This document shows positions 21,527 through 35,900 of a stretch of 64,000 nt of DNA, one piece after another. Source of the DNA: a virus. The notes beneath the pieces are model-generated. The model saw nothing but the letters and a program-made list of their open reading frames with translations, was not told the DNA's origin and did no database searches. Within the stretch, counting starts at the first letter, position 1. Every line of letters starts with the position of its first letter. The stretch is taken from IMG/VR virus record IMGVR_UViG_3300042261_001309, positions 1 to 64,000 of that record; one strand, given 5' to 3'. A program made the position numbers and the translations under genes.

Positions 21527-23302
21527 ATGTTTGATAATATATTAGCCAGATTAGGCATCGACGGAACCATTAAAAAAGTAGCCAGCCCTCAAGCGGCCGG
21601 AGCTAATAAAGTAGTTACTACCGACTATACTGGAAAAATTAGTCCTACCTTGGTATCTGCTGGGACGGTGGATTCCGTAACGGCGGAACAAGTAACTTAT
21701 ACCGTAAACAATGATTTACCAACGACGGATAATTTACAAAAGCTGTTGGAAGCGTTTGAAGATCGGTATTTACACGTTGCGAATCAACTTAGCGAATTTA
21801 CAGGCAACAACGCTATCTTGGCATTTAACAATATTAAACAGGCAGCTGGAGTTGGTACAGGATGGACTAACGCAGGTGTAGTATTTCAAGCAGCTTATAA
21901 TACATCAACGGATACCGTAACCACCAGTGACAACCACGTTGTTCCTTACGTTGTTACACCGGCCGTAGCTAATAATAGGTATTTAATTAAAAATGCCGGT
22001 ACCTCTGATACACCTGTAGACCCGGGTGCACAAATTACCTATGGTTATGTTGGGTATACTACCGCTTTAAGCGCAGGGCTTGGAACATCTACCGCTGCTA
22101 ACGCACGTACACTTGTAAGTCGTGAATATGTGGATTCTACTGTCGCTGCGGGATTAGGGGTCACCACAGTCGGTACCGTATGGCTACATCCTGACGGCAG
22201 TAATACAGGTTCTACAAACATATTTAAATTTACTTCACCGTATGGCTCATTAAAAGCGGCCAAAAATGCAATTATTGATTATCGTGCAGGTAACAGTGAA
22301 TGGGCTACTAAGCTTATCACAGTCATGGTAATGCCTGGTACGTATACAGCCGGCAGTGCTACATATGACGTAGCGTTAGACCATTTACGTATACATTTTA
22401 TGCCTGGTGCAAAAATGACGTGCAGTGACTCCGCTTCTGACCCTTTATTTAAGTTGGATGGTTTAACGAATTTTGCAGTAACCGGCTATGGCGAATTCGT
22501 AGATAACAATAGTAATTCTGGAAACGGTATTTTACGTTGCAACGGCAGTGGCACATCTAGTAATGCAAACGTATATTTCGAATGCCAGTCCATTACTGCT
22601 GCCTATGGAAATGCAATTTATTTAGAAAATTACAACAATCTAGCGGCCGATGCATTTTTAAATGTAAATGTAAAAATACACGGTAACGTTATAAATACCA
22701 ATAGTGGACTGCCTGCAATCTATCTAGGAGGACAATTAGCATCAAATATACAAATTGATGGTAACCTAATCTCTGCACAAACAGGTATTACTATTGGTAA
22801 ATCGGCTACTGGTGGTTTAGCTGGGGCATATCACACAATTAAAGCCAATACAATTAACTGTGTTGGAACGGCTGTAGATTTTTATACGGCCAGCAGCAAC
22901 AGTGGGGTCGAAGTGGCTACCACAATTATTGCTAACGTTTTAAAAACATCGGGTGGTGCTTCCACAATTAAAACAGCCGATGTTGCCGGAACTACAGGTA
23001 AATTAAATATCATTGCTGAAAATATCTATAGCGGTTCAGGCAAGTGCGTGGAAACCTATGACGGCATTGTGAGTATAAGTAATGCTACATTAAATAGCCC
23101 CTCAGGTAACGCCATTTATTTAAATTCCACCAACGTTGTATTAACTTTGAAAGGCTTAAATATAATCACGACATCACAAGCTAGCTCAATAGGAGCTGGG
23201 GCAACAACTACGGTTAAGCTTATAGGCACCACTAGAGCAAATTACGCAGCTAGCAATTATGTTTCATTTAGCGGCGGCTTTTTCGACGTGGCTTTAAACT
23301 AG
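21527..23302 (+). CDS. tail-associated protein with parallel beta-helix
   Basis: This 591-residue protein has an N-terminal region with low complexity, then from about residue 215 a long series of short strand/turn units typical of right-handed beta-helices: VMVMPGTYTAGS, LRIHFMPGAKMTC, IQIDGNLISAQTGITIG, and a late LKGLNIITTS. Such trimeric folds are used by tail spikes and fibre-associated proteins to bind or cleave host polysaccharides. No catalytic pair can be assigned. The 5' neighbour is the zinc-type small protein and the 3' neighbour a fibre protein. Confidence 0.7.
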   Translation: MFDNILARLGIDGTIKKVASPQAAGANKVVTTDYTGKISPTLVSAGTVDSVTAEQVTYTVNNDLPTTDNLQKLLEAFEDRYLHVANQLSEFTGNNAILAFNNIKQAAGVGTGWTNAGVVFQAAYNTSTDTVTTSDNHVVPYVVTPAVANNRYLIKNAGTSDTPVDPGAQITYGYVGYTTALSAGLGTSTAANARTLVSREYVDSTVAAGLGVTTVGTVWLHPDGSNTGSTNIFKFTSPYGSLKAAKNAIIDYRAGNSEWATKLITVMVMPGTYTAGSATYDVALDHLRIHFMPGAKMTCSDSASDPLFKLDGLTNFAVTGYGEFVDNNSNSGNGILRCNGSGTSSNANVYFECQSITAAYGNAIYLENYNNLAADAFLNVNVKIHGNVINTNSGLPAIYLGGQLASNIQIDGNLISAQTGITIGKSATGGLAGAYHTIKANTINCVGTAVDFYTASSNSGVEVATTIIANVLKTSGGASTIKTADVAGTTGKLNIIAENIYSGSGKCVETYDGIVSISNATLNSPSGNAIYLNSTNVVLTLKGLNIITTSQASSIGAGATTTVKLIGTTRANYAASNYVSFSGGFFDVALN

Positions 23303-23305
23303 CGC

Positions 23306-23935
23306 ATGTCTGTAAATAGAACAATTAGTTCCGAAACACTAAGGCTTCCAACTAATCCTACGGAAGCCTTAGATGCGGCTACTAAGCAGTATGTTGATGC
23401 TGTCTTAGCTTCCAAGGTAACCAAAACCGGAGATACAATGACCGGCACTTTGGTATTGGATGCTGATCCATTAACCGATTTAGAAGCGGCAACCAAACAC
23501 TATGTAGATGACCGTATTCTTAATGGTCCAATTGCTGCTTCCAGCGTAGTGGTAACGCCTACAGGCGCTATTGCGGCTACTAATGCACAAGCGGCTTTAG
23601 CTGAATTAGACAGTGAAAAAGTAGCCAAAGGCGGGGACACCATGACGGGGTTACTAACATTAGCTGGTGATCCAACCACAAATTATCAAGCAGCGACTAA
23701 AATATACGTCGATAAATTAACCAAGTCTGCCAATGAAACATATGCATTTACTGATGTTAATCAAATTGTACTTGCGTATTCAACACACGGCATGACCAAA
23801 AAGCCCAACGTGACTACTGTCACTGCAGACGGTGTAGAAATTATTGGTGAGGTATCTTATGCCGTAACCAATGGTGATTATACCGTTACTATAAATTTCA
23901 ATCATAACCAGACCGGACTCGTAATTTTAACCTAG
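23306..23935 (+). CDS. short tail fibre protein
   Basis: This 209-residue protein contains three units of the fibre repeat 'AATKxYVD ... GDTMTGxL': AATKQYVDAVL then GDTMTGTLVL, AATKHYVDD, and GDTMTGLLTL then AATKIYVDK. This repeat is common in trimeric tail fibres. The C-terminal 55 residues form a beta domain (VTTVTADGVEIIGEVSY) that could bind receptor or join the next protein. It is placed between the beta-helix protein and the giant fibre. Confidence 0.75.
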   Translation: MSVNRTISSETLRLPTNPTEALDAATKQYVDAVLASKVTKTGDTMTGTLVLDADPLTDLEAATKHYVDDRILNGPIAASSVVVTPTGAIAATNAQAALAELDSEKVAKGGDTMTGLLTLAGDPTTNYQAATKIYVDKLTKSANETYAFTDVNQIVLAYSTHGMTKKPNVTTVTADGVEIIGEVSYAVTNGDYTVTINFNHNQTGLVILT

Positions 23936-23945
23936 GCTAATAAAT

Positions 23946-26900
23946 ATGGCAGAAATCAGGGTAGATACACATCAAGACCTTTTAGACAATGAGCTACGTA
24001 ATGCGGTTATTGGAATCGTTACTGCTAGTTCATTGACCGGTATAAGTACAGCTACTGGTAAAATTGTTACGCATGACTACCCAGATCCAGCAAGACTAGC
24101 TTGGTACAATGGCACAGAATGGCGTTATTTAGATGATCAAGTAGTTGTTGGTTCGTCCTTAACGGCCGATAGGCTGTTAATTTCTACTACCTCAGGATGG
24201 ACAACCAGTATATTGGGCATTAATTCTTCGGGTAGCCTTGTACTAGGCGTTGGTAGTGCTTCACCGCATTATATTGAAAATGTCGCCACACCTATTACAG
24301 ATTATCAAGCTGCCAATAGATTATTCGTATTGAATACCTTAAGTGGCGCCTCAGATATTCATGCCGCAGCTAAGTTAAAATCAATTGCGAATTTATCTTC
24401 TCTTACTTTTCCTACAGCAGATACAGGTAATTATTTTGATGCGGATTATACGCTACTCAACGGTGACCGCGTATTATTGACAGATCAGATATCTTTACCA
24501 ACAAACGGTATTTACACGGTAGGCATCGGGTCAGTAAATACTACGTTAACCAGGGCGACTGATGCGGATGAAACCGGTGAATTAAAAAATGGTTCGTCTA
24601 TTTTGGTCACACAAGGAACTGTTTGGGGTAGTACATCTTGGGCAATTGCCGATTGTGACACCACAATCACTATCGGTACGAGCGATATTAAATGGGTACA
24701 AACTGCAGCCAGTCGAGAATATACGGCAGGCGCAGGATTAACGTTAACTGGTAGTGTATTCGATATAGGCACTGGCGATACACAAGCCATTGTGGTTGGC
24801 GCTAACAGTATTAATTTATACGACAATCTAACTACAGCTAGAACAAATAAAACAAAGTTTAGCGTAAATAAATACGGTGTTATTACCTCCGTTGATGAAA
24901 TTACCTCAGCTAACGGAATTGTACTTAGAACAGCCGCAGATACTTATTCCGCGTTAACCGGTACAGCTAATTATGTACCGAAATGGTCAGGTACTTCATT
25001 AAGTTCTACTTCATTAATTTATGACACTGGTACAGCGGTTGGAATTGGAACTACCACTCCAGCTACGTTATTGCATGTAAACGGTGCATTAACTGTAGGT
25101 GTATTAAGTGGGGTATTAAAAGCAACCACAGGTTTAGTATCTGGATTAGCCGGTATTAACGATTTAAGTGATGTTGCAGCGGGTACAGCTACTACGGGTC
25201 AGCTATTAGGATATAACACAGCTACCAGTAAATGGATTAACGTTACACGCACCGTAAACACTACAACTCCGTTAAGTGGTGGCGGTGCCTTAACTGGTGA
25301 TATTACTTTAACCTTAGGTGGACTTACTGGAATCGGCACAACAAATTACGTACTAGGCGTTAATGCTGCTGGTGCCGCTTGGGAGTATAAAGCAATCCAA
25401 GCCACGGCGTTGCAAACAACGGTAAGCCATAGTGCTAATGCTGTTACTATCGGTACCGTGCAAGGTATTGGTACGGTTTCTACACCTACCTTTGCTGACT
25501 TGTATTTAACTGGGATGACTGGGCAAATAATCACGTCCACCTCAGTAAAAACAGCCATCCAAGATTTAGATGATTCCGCGTATAAAACTACTCAAACTGG
25601 TTTTGATAGCTGGAGCGGTAGCGGCAATTACTACAGTGTAACTGGCGCTGTGGGCAGCCAGATGTTTAATTTGCTGCGTGGTGGTTATGCCTACGTTAAA
25701 GGTAAAAAAGTAACCTTTAGTGGTGGTCAAAGCATAAGTGTTGGTACTTCCAACCAAGCTTATTATATTTGGGTTAGCTCGGCTGGAGCTATAGGCACCA
25801 CAACTTACACTAATTTAAATGAAACCAGCTATTTGGATAACGCAATGTTATTTGAGGCGCTGAACGATGGCACTAACGTACTGGTGGTAAAAGAAAATCA
25901 TCCGTATAGTATGAATACGGCCGCCAGTGTATATATTCACCACAATATTGGCATTGTAATACGAGGTTCTGGCGCAGTAATTACCCAAGTAACCACAGGT
26001 ACAGGAACGACCGTTACCGATCGTAAAGTAAGAATTGCCGGTAACGATTATCTTGAAGACCACGGCATAGTTACCAATATTTCAAATACTGTCGCTGGTG
26101 TAACGTGGAATTTTTATTATCAAGACAACTATGGTAAATGGCTGAGACATTCACAAAGCGATGAATTTCCAATTGTTTATTTAGATACTGATGCTTCTGC
26201 AGGTGGCACTATAACCACAGTCGCAAATTCAAAGTTTAGTATTATTTGCCTGTATGTATCTAAAGACGATTTAAATTCAAGCTCTCCTACTTACTACGCG
26301 GTTATAAATCGAGCAACTGAGCCATATTCCAACTCTAGTGACGCGTTAAACGCTATTACTGCCGGCAATTTCTCTATAGCTTCAAATGAACTAGCTTCTT
26401 TAGAGTTAGCACAGCTAGGTTATGCTGTAATTGCCGGTAATACCGGAGCCGGCTATATTTTCAGAGTAATTCCAGCTAAGAGCACAATTAACGCCAGGTT
26501 TATTGGTGGATCGTCCACAGGTATACACGGCTTGCTTTCTGGTTTAACTGCAGATGATCATACGCAGTACGCTTTACTTGCTGGGCGCATAAGTGGACAA
26601 ACCCTTTATGGTGGGACTACAACCGGAGAAACACTAAAGCTATTTGGTACAGCATCCGGCACTGGTAATGTATTTATTAATTCAAGTGGTGGTAATGTGG
26701 GTATCGGCACTACGGTAGCCAGTACCACATTACATGTTGGTGGTAGTTTAACACTCGGTACATTAAGCGGAGTATTAAAAGCCACCGCCGGTTTAGTTTC
26801 TAATTCTGCGGGGATTGACGATTTAAATGATGTAACAATTACCTCTGCTGCCACAGGCCAATTATTAGGCTACAGCACTGTAACTGGGCAATGGTCGAAT

Positions 26901-29900
26901 ATAACTCGAACAATTAATACAACAGGGCCATTAGCAGGTGGTGGTGCTTTAACAAGTGATTTAACATTGAGCATGCCCGGTGCGGGAACTTCGACTTCAG
27001 GTTATCTTACCAGTACGGATTGGAACACATTTAACAATAAGGCAAACGCCAGTACAACTATCAGTGTAACTTCTCCTTTAAGCGGTGGTGGAGATTTATC
27101 TGCGAATCGAAGTATTGCCCTAGCTGGATTATCGAGCTTAGGTCCAGCTAATTATCTTGTAGGCGTAAATAGCGGCGCCAACGCTTGGGAATACAAGAGT
27201 ATTTCCGGTACAAGCAATCAAATTAGCGTAACACATACAGCAAATGCGATTACTTTAAGTACGCCTCAATCGATTGGAACTGGGAATACGGTTACCTTTG
27301 CTGGGCTAACTTTAACTGGTTTATCAGGAGTATTAAAAGCATCGGCTGGCGTAATTAGTGGATCTGCCAGTATCAATGACTTAAGTAACGTAGCGGCAGG
27401 AACGGCAACTACCGGGCAATTGCTAGGCTATAACACGGCTACAAGTAAATGGGAAAACGTAACGAGAACAATTAATACTTCTGCCCCTCTGGGTGGCGGT
27501 GGAGCCTTAACCGGAGATTTAACACTTACTATTACAGCAGCCGGAACTGCTTCTACTGGATATCTTACAAGCACAGATTGGAATACATTCAACAACAAGG
27601 TTAGTACTTCTAGGTCGATAAGTACTACCTCACCACTAACTGGTGGTGGCTCGCTATCCGGTGACCTTACATTAGGTGTTGGTGGATTAACTTCTTTAGG
27701 TACAGCTAACTACGTAATTGGCGTTAATACAGCCGGTACAGCTTGGGAATATAAGAGTATCGCTGGTACAGCCAATCAAGTAAATGTAACTACAGCGGCG
27801 GGTTTAATAACGTTAAGCACACCGCAAGCAATAGGTAGTACTTCGTCGCCTACATTTTCAGGAATCACTTTATCTGGTTTAGGCGCAGGGGTAGTTAAAT
27901 CAAATAGTTCGGGCGTATTAACCAACATATCAACTGGATCGACAGGTACAATTTTACGAAGTACCGGCCCAGAGCCAGCTTGGACTACCTTAACGTTGCC
28001 TGACACAATTGCAGCTGGTTCAGTATTAGTTGCCAATTCCGTCAACACACTTACCAGTTTAACTTCTACCTCGAGTACAACGGTATTACAAAATAACGCC
28101 GGAACAATTACTTGGGGTACCTTATCGGGTATTTCTGGTGTAACAGGCGCAGGCGTCACAAACCAAGTTGCAAAATGGCAAACCGCTTCAGCATTAACAA
28201 CTTCAATTATTTATGACACTGGTTCTGCCGTTGGAATAGGTACAACTAGTCCTGTAAACAAGCTTACTACTTATGGAGCAATCACCATGGTATCTGCTTA
28301 TGATGGGGGTGCGCTGGTTGACTATTCCTTACGGTTAGACCAAGGGAATGGTAATGACCCTCGCATATTAACAGTAGGCAGTGCAACTACGGCTGGGACG
28401 TTAAAAATATCTCAAGTAACATCCAGTAACACAGACTATCGAGATGTAATTTATATTGCTAATGGAGGGCAGGTTGGAATCGGCACTAACATTGTATCTA
28501 ATGGCTTACTTAACGTTTATGGTAATACCTATACCGGTACCTTGGGCTTCAACACCACCTATACTGTAAATTCACCAGTAACCGGCACAACCTATTGGGA
28601 TAATTCAAACCATACTATTTCTACGGCCTTATTAAACGGCGTAGTATTGCAGCACGGCCAAGAATTACACGTTTATGTTAAAAACAACTCAAACGTAGAT
28701 ATTTTAAACGGCGATCCTGTATCTATTGATAGCCAAGGCGGTTCATCTGAAATTTGGGTAAAACCCACAGACATTACTAGCTTAACCAGCGCAAAAGGTT
28801 TCCTAGGTTTAGCTACGCAAGATATCGCCAAAAACGCTCGCGGCTATATCACCACGTTCGGACTAGTGCGCGATTTAGCTACGTCTTCCTTTACGGAAGG
28901 TATTCCTGTTTACGTAGGAATGCCTACTACTGGAACTACAAAATTAACGCATACGGTACCGTCACATCCATATTCGGTTATTGACGTAGGTATAGTTGTG
29001 TATGCCCAAAACAATAATGGAATAATTTTCGTTAATCCGCACTTACAACCAGCGTTTGTAGACCTTTCAGACGTAGACGGTACAGCCTTAACTGCGGATG
29101 GCCAATTTGCTGTATGGTTGAACACACCGCAATATTTTGACTTTGTTGGAAAAATATCCGGGACAGCTAATAAAATAGCCAAATTTACTGATACGTATAA
29201 ATTGGCGGATTCCGTAATATCCGAAGTGAGTGGCAATATCGGTATAAATACTGCAACTCCGGCCGCCATGTTGCACGTAGCTGGTACAACAAAAATAGAT
29301 AGTAATTTAACTATCGGTACTTTAACTGGGTTTCTATACGCTACGGCTGGCGGTGTAGGGACTACTAACGTATGGAATGGTACAGCACCCACACCAGCTG
29401 TACATAATTTACTAGATTCAATCACACACGGCGATACATTAACTACTGCTGTTGCTCGGGGTTCCATCGTAGTTGGTAATAGCACTCCAAAATGGACTGC
29501 ATTGGGAATAGGTACTACCGCAGGCTATGTATTAAAAACCAGTGGAACAGAGCCATATTGGGCCACAATAACCAAATCTGATATAGGCTTAGGTAGCGTT
29601 GAAAATACAGCCTTAAGCACTTGGGCAGGTTCTTCAAATGTAACAATTGTTGGGGTAGTTACTTCCGGCACGTGGAATGGCGCAGTAGTTGGTATTAGCT
29701 ACGGCGGAACAGGAGCAACGACTAAGACACTGGCATTTAATGCGCTATCTCCATTAACAACGCTTGGTGACATTGTTTACCACGATGGAACAAATAGCGT
29801 AAGACTAGCTGGAAACATCACGACCACTAAACAAGTCCTAGCGCAAACAGGTATAGGATCTATTTCAGCCGCACCTCAATGGACCACGTTAACTAAGTCT

Positions 29901-32900
29901 GATGTTGGTTTAAGTAATGTTGAAAATACGGCGTTAAGTACTTGGGCAGGCTCATCCAATATTACAACGGTTGGAATGATTTCTTCCGGAACATGGACTG
30001 CTTCAGTTATCGACGTAGTACACGGCGGTACTGGTTTAAATACGGTTGCAGCCGGTTCAATCTTAGCCGCAAATACCGCAAATACGCTGAGTGCCATTAC
30101 TTCAGCTAGCGGCACGAAAGTACTAAAGAATATTGATGGTGTAGTTTCATGGGATACTGTGGCAGGTATCAGCGGAATAACCGGAACAGGTACAACTGGT
30201 AAAATACCGAAATGGAGTTCCGCTTCCGCATTAACCGATTCCGTAATTACAGAAAGCTCTTCGAATATCGGTATCGGATCTACCTTGCCTCAAGCTAAAC
30301 TAGATATTGCCGGCAGTATTTTAGTTGGAACGACTCGCCGATTTTCATACGATGGTTCAACTGGTAGCGTATACATTCGCGGAGATTCTGGCGGTTATGC
30401 CAATGCTTATAGCTTTTTAAATAATTCAGGAAGTAATTTAGGCGGGTTTGGAGTTTTCGGCGGTGCAGATGACCTCGCTTACTATTACGTAGGAACCTAT
30501 GGCGCAGAAAAGCTGATCATAAATACTACCGGCGATGCCGGATTCGGGATTACTCCAACTAATTACGGACACGGTGGAAATAATAAACATCTGCAGGTTT
30601 ATAACCCTAACACAGTTCAAAATTCACAGTCGCATTTATGGCTGTTATCAGGTTCCACTGTAGCCAGTTCTTCTGTGGGTACAATTTCTTGGGCATTACC
30701 AAACGCCACATCTACCCAAAAAAATATAGGCTTAATTGCTGGTGTGACGGGATCAGGTTCTACCGCAGGTACACCTAGCATGTATATGTCCTTTTATACC
30801 CGTAACACTACGGATATTAATTGGGCGGAACGGATGCGCATTTCTGAACTCGGGTATGTCGGAATTGGGACAGGTACTCCCGCTTATAAATTAGAGGTAA
30901 ATAGTGGAGCTACCCAAGGAATAGCTAAATTCGATAATGATTACGGAACGGTTTTATTAGTTGCTGATTCAAATGCAAATTACATCGAAAGCGCAAATAC
31001 TACCTTCTCGGCTGTAAAGAACCTAAGAATTACCGGGTATCTTGCACAATCCCCAGCCTTAACCCAAATTGACGGCACAAATATCTATTTAAATGGCAGC
31101 GTAGGAATCAATACCGCAGATCCTGGAACTTATAAATTAAATGTAAACGGTACAGCTAATTTTTCAGATGAAGTAACCATCGCTACGCTTAATGCGCCTA
31201 AATTAAAAAGGTATATAGCTGGAGCATTAACCGCAGGTAACTGGTATCGCATCGCATATCAAGGGCGTTTAGTTTACAACAGTCCTGCAGGAGGAACGCG
31301 AGCATCAGCCAAAATAACCTTATATGATGTCGTTTCTAGTTACCATTCAACTACGTCATTCTGGGTAAGCTACCATTTCGGTTTACAACCAACAATTATA
31401 TTATTGGGCCGCAGCTCCTACGGATCCGGCGGTATATTTTCAAAAATACGCCTAATTACAGGATCAACTTACGATGGCTGTGCACTAGAAGTTTATTGCG
31501 CAAACAACGCTACAGCTAACTATTGTTATTATACTATAGAAAATAACGATCAAATTAACGGATTCACTACAGCTTTATTTACAGCGGGGAGTATACCTGC
31601 AAATTTCACAGCTAATGTATTAGATTTTAGCACAGATAATCCAATATACGCAGCTACCACTGAAGCAGCATCTAATGCCATATTTATTAACCGTTCAGGA
31701 GTAATCCAAGCACCAAGCTTAACTTTCACAGCCGGAGGTCAAATCGGCGGCACCGCTAGTGGTCCTGCTATTTATTCACAGGACAATACGCTCGCCGGTA
31801 GATTTTATAACGGAGCCAATTATTTAAACGGTTCACTTACTGTACGTAACGACGCAGACAACGCAACCAATCTATTAGTTGAAAATACCGGTAACGTAGG
31901 CATTGGAACAATCTATCCACAGTCTAAATTACACGTAAACAACAGTAGTACAACTGGAACTGTTTTAATCACTGGTGTAGGCGAAAGCACCAGCACAATC
32001 GGTGCCTTAAATTTCCGACACATAACCTACAATACCGCCACAGTAGCCTCTGTAGAATGTAGGAGAACAGTTGATGACGCAGTCGGGCAATTAGTATTTA
32101 CAACCGCGCCAGGCTCAGCATCCCCAGCTGTTGATAGAATGATTATTACGGCTGACGGCAAAATAGGTATAGGTACCGTCATACCGACTGCAAATTTGCA
32201 TGTTTATTCAGGCTCCAATTATGGTTCACCTTCATTGTCAGCTGATACTTACAATTTATTTAAAATTGGAACCGCATTAAGTCCAGAATTAGCATTTGGT
32301 AGCTACAGCGCTTCGCCATATGCAATGTGGCTACAAACTAAAACAACTGCCAATAATGGAACATATTGGCCGCTGGCGATTAATCCATTGGGAGGCAACG
32401 TTGGGATTGGTACTTCTGCACCATCGGCTCTTTTGCACGTAAACGGGAATACGTATGTCAGCGGTACGTTAACTTTAAGTAATTTAACTGGCCATTTATA
32501 CGCAACCAACGGTAGCGTTGGAGTTACTTCAGTTTGGACCGGTAATGCACCTACACCCGCTGCGCACAATATATTAGATTCTACTGTTCATGGCGATACA
32601 TTAACAACCGCTGTTGCACGAGGATCTATTATAATTGGCAATAGCACGCCAAAATGGACAGCGCTAGGAATAGGTACTACAGCAGGATACGTATTAAAAA
32701 CCAGTGGAACAGATCCATATTGGGCTTTGTTAGATACTAATCATCATTCTCTTCAGGGATTAGGTGACGACGATCATACACAATACGCTTTATTAGCCGG
32801 ACGAACAGGTGGGCAAACGCTATACGGTGGCACAGCTGCGGCAGATAAACTAATCCTTCATGGATCCACTGCGGGTACTGGCGCCATATATATTAATCCT

Positions 32901-35900
32901 GGAAATGCTGGAGTAGTTATCGGTGGTACTGGCTCTGATTCCACCGTAGCTCGTCTATACGTTGTAGCCGACAGTAAAAGCGCTCTCCGCACCGATGCCA
33001 GCTATACGGCAGCACTTGGTGAAACCGTTACCACCACATGTACAGCGTTTGCGAATTATCAAGATATCGTTAATAGCGGTACGATGACAAATTATGTATA
33101 TAATAATTACTCCAGCTTAACGTTAGGTGGAACCGGTAGTTTTGCAAATGCTGTAAATATTTTTGCTTATACAAAATTAACTGGTGGCACAGCTAAAACG
33201 GTTACAGCCTTAACGCAATATTTAAGTCGTATTTATGCAGATGCAACTCCAAATGCGGGAACTATCACTTCGGCTTATCATTTTAAAGCCGACGACGCAA
33301 CCGACAATTTAACAATAACCACCCAATACGGGCTGTACATATCCGCATTAACTAAAGCTTCAACTAATTGGGCAATTTATACTGCGGGCACAACGCCAAG
33401 TTATTTTGGTGGTGCCGTGACCATTGGTGGCGCAATTAGTTCAGGCTCACTTTCCGTTGGTTCGTTGACTGGCGTATTAAAAGCAAGTGCCGGAACAGTA
33501 ACTGCAGGCAGCGTAGCTCTAGGCTCTGAAGTAACTGGAACACTACCTATAACTAATGGTGGCACAGGCCTAGCTACTGTTGCAATTGGTTCTATTTTAG
33601 CCGCTAATTCTGCCGATGCGCTAAGCGCAGTCACTTCTGCTAGTGGAACTAAAATACTTAAGAACGTAAATGGTGCCATTTCTTGGGATACTGTCTCGGG
33701 TATTAGCGGTGTAAGCGGCACAGGTACTACTGGCTATATGGCTCGTTGGACAAATTCAACAACCATTGCTGCTTCATCTGTATTATATGACGATGGTACT
33801 AATGTTGGAATTGGTACGACTTCACCAGTAGAGACACTGACGATTTATAAACCAGCAGGATCAAATTCTAGTCTATCCCTAGGCGATGGTGATGTTGCTC
33901 ACGGCGTTACTTCCCTAGCCAAAACAAACGTATGGCTGCTTGCAAATGAACATACTACCGATAAAGGTGGTGCGCAATTAACAGGCTTTTCAGATGCCCC
34001 AGATAATCCAGCCTTCGAAATAAAAGGCGTAAATACCACCGATCCAGATACAAATATACCGGCTATTACGCTAGATGGTTATAGCGCAAACGGTACCGGC
34101 GTTAAAGCCTTGGCCGCCACAAAAACTGTTTTACAAATTCAAAACAGCGGCTCAGCTTTAATGAGCATTTTAGGTAATGGTAATGTCGGAGTTGGAATAA
34201 CTAATCCAGAAACTAGCTTAGTGGTGGCCGGCCCCACCGTGTATTCCAACCCTACATTTACACACTATCAAAATTTAGCCTATTACAGCTACAGTGGTGC
34301 GCCAACTGAAACAGGTACAAAGATAATTACGCTACCTCAAGGTTGGACCAGCACCATGATGTCGATAACTGTTAAGGGTTACGATTACAGCGGTAATGGC
34401 GGCTGGGAAGCGATCGTAAGTGGCTATAATTATGCTCCTAGCCCAACTTGGATTAATACTTCTGCAGAAATACGAGGAAAAGCACCGTTCACATCCGTAC
34501 GCTTAGGTTATAACACAACTAGCAGTAAAATGGTTCTAATGCTTGGAACCTCTACCACCGTTTGGAATTATCCTAAATTATCTGTCAGTGACTTTTATGC
34601 TGGGCACAGTAACGTAACAGGTTGGGGTACAGGTTGGTCAATTATCAACGATCCCACTGAAACAGGTATTGGATCGGCGTACACTGTTAACGTAACAGCA
34701 CCAATATGGATTGATTCTAACGGGGCCGTAGGTATCGGTACAAGCATTCCGACTAGTCACGCACCAAACCGTAAATCAGTAATTATTTCTGATACGGCTA
34801 ATGACGCGTTACTTGAGATTTGGGGACAAAGTGGGCAAAAATCAATCGTCCAATCCGCCGGTGGAAATACTTACATGGGGGTATTAGCTGGCCCGGGTAA
34901 CTTAAATCTTACCTACGGCCCCAGTGGTAATGTCGGGTTAATCATGCAAAATACCACGGGTAATATAGGTATAAATACTACCGACTTTACCGGGTATAGG
35001 TTAAACGTAAACGGTAATACAAATATCACTGGTACGCTAACAGCCAGTAGTTTGCTAAGCGCCAGCGCACAGATAGTCTATCCTTACGCTAAAACTGATA
35101 CGACTTTAAGGACGGGCATATCCATTTATAGTAACGATAGCACAAATCAATTTAACGTAGCTATTGCAATGCTTGGCGGTGCGTCTCAATCGGCTAGAAC
35201 CGCAGTAATTCAAACCTCGGAAGCTGGTGTATCTAACACAGGAAACATAGCACTACAAGTCTACGGTGGAAATGTTGGAATTGGAACAGCCGCTCCAACA
35301 GCAAAATTAACAATCGTCGGAAATTCTTTAACTGGGGCAGAGGCTACTTACGGTGGTTACATTAAAATCATTGGCGGAGGAGGAGCCTTAACGTCTACTG
35401 GAGGTATTGAATTTTGCGCAGCTACTAGTGGCGCAGGTTATGGTTTTCGTATAGCCAATCCTGATTTGGGTACCGGAGAATGCCCGTTGTATATAATGAG
35501 CCGTTGCGTAAGTGCTTCTTGGACACTAGCGATGTCTATTCTTGGTTCAAATGGGTTTGTGGGTATTGGCAGTGCCACCCCTACACAAAAATTAGATGTA
35601 GCTGGAAATATTGTGGCTTCCGGTTCTGTTGGTGCTACAACCGTATATCCAATTGCGGATAATTCCTATACTTCAGGCTCAAGCTATGCACGCTGGTCAA
35701 CGGTTTATGGTGTAAATGCAGACTTCAGTGGCAGCTTAACGGTTAAAGGCCTTTATAATACCTCAGATTATACTGAACGAGTATTTCAAAGCGCGGCAGC
35801 ATTTGTGAATGGCGAAGCCGACAAGGCTGTAGATATACGGCTATCAAATTCAATCTGGGGATGGATTGAGCTGGAAGTGACAGGCTCATATTATATCGAT

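Noticed and set aside
28910-29485. 191-codon open frame on the minus strand inside the fibre gene
   Set aside because: It is antisense to the repeat-rich fibre; proline/valine-rich composition mirrors the sense codons, and similar shadow frames occur at other repeats.
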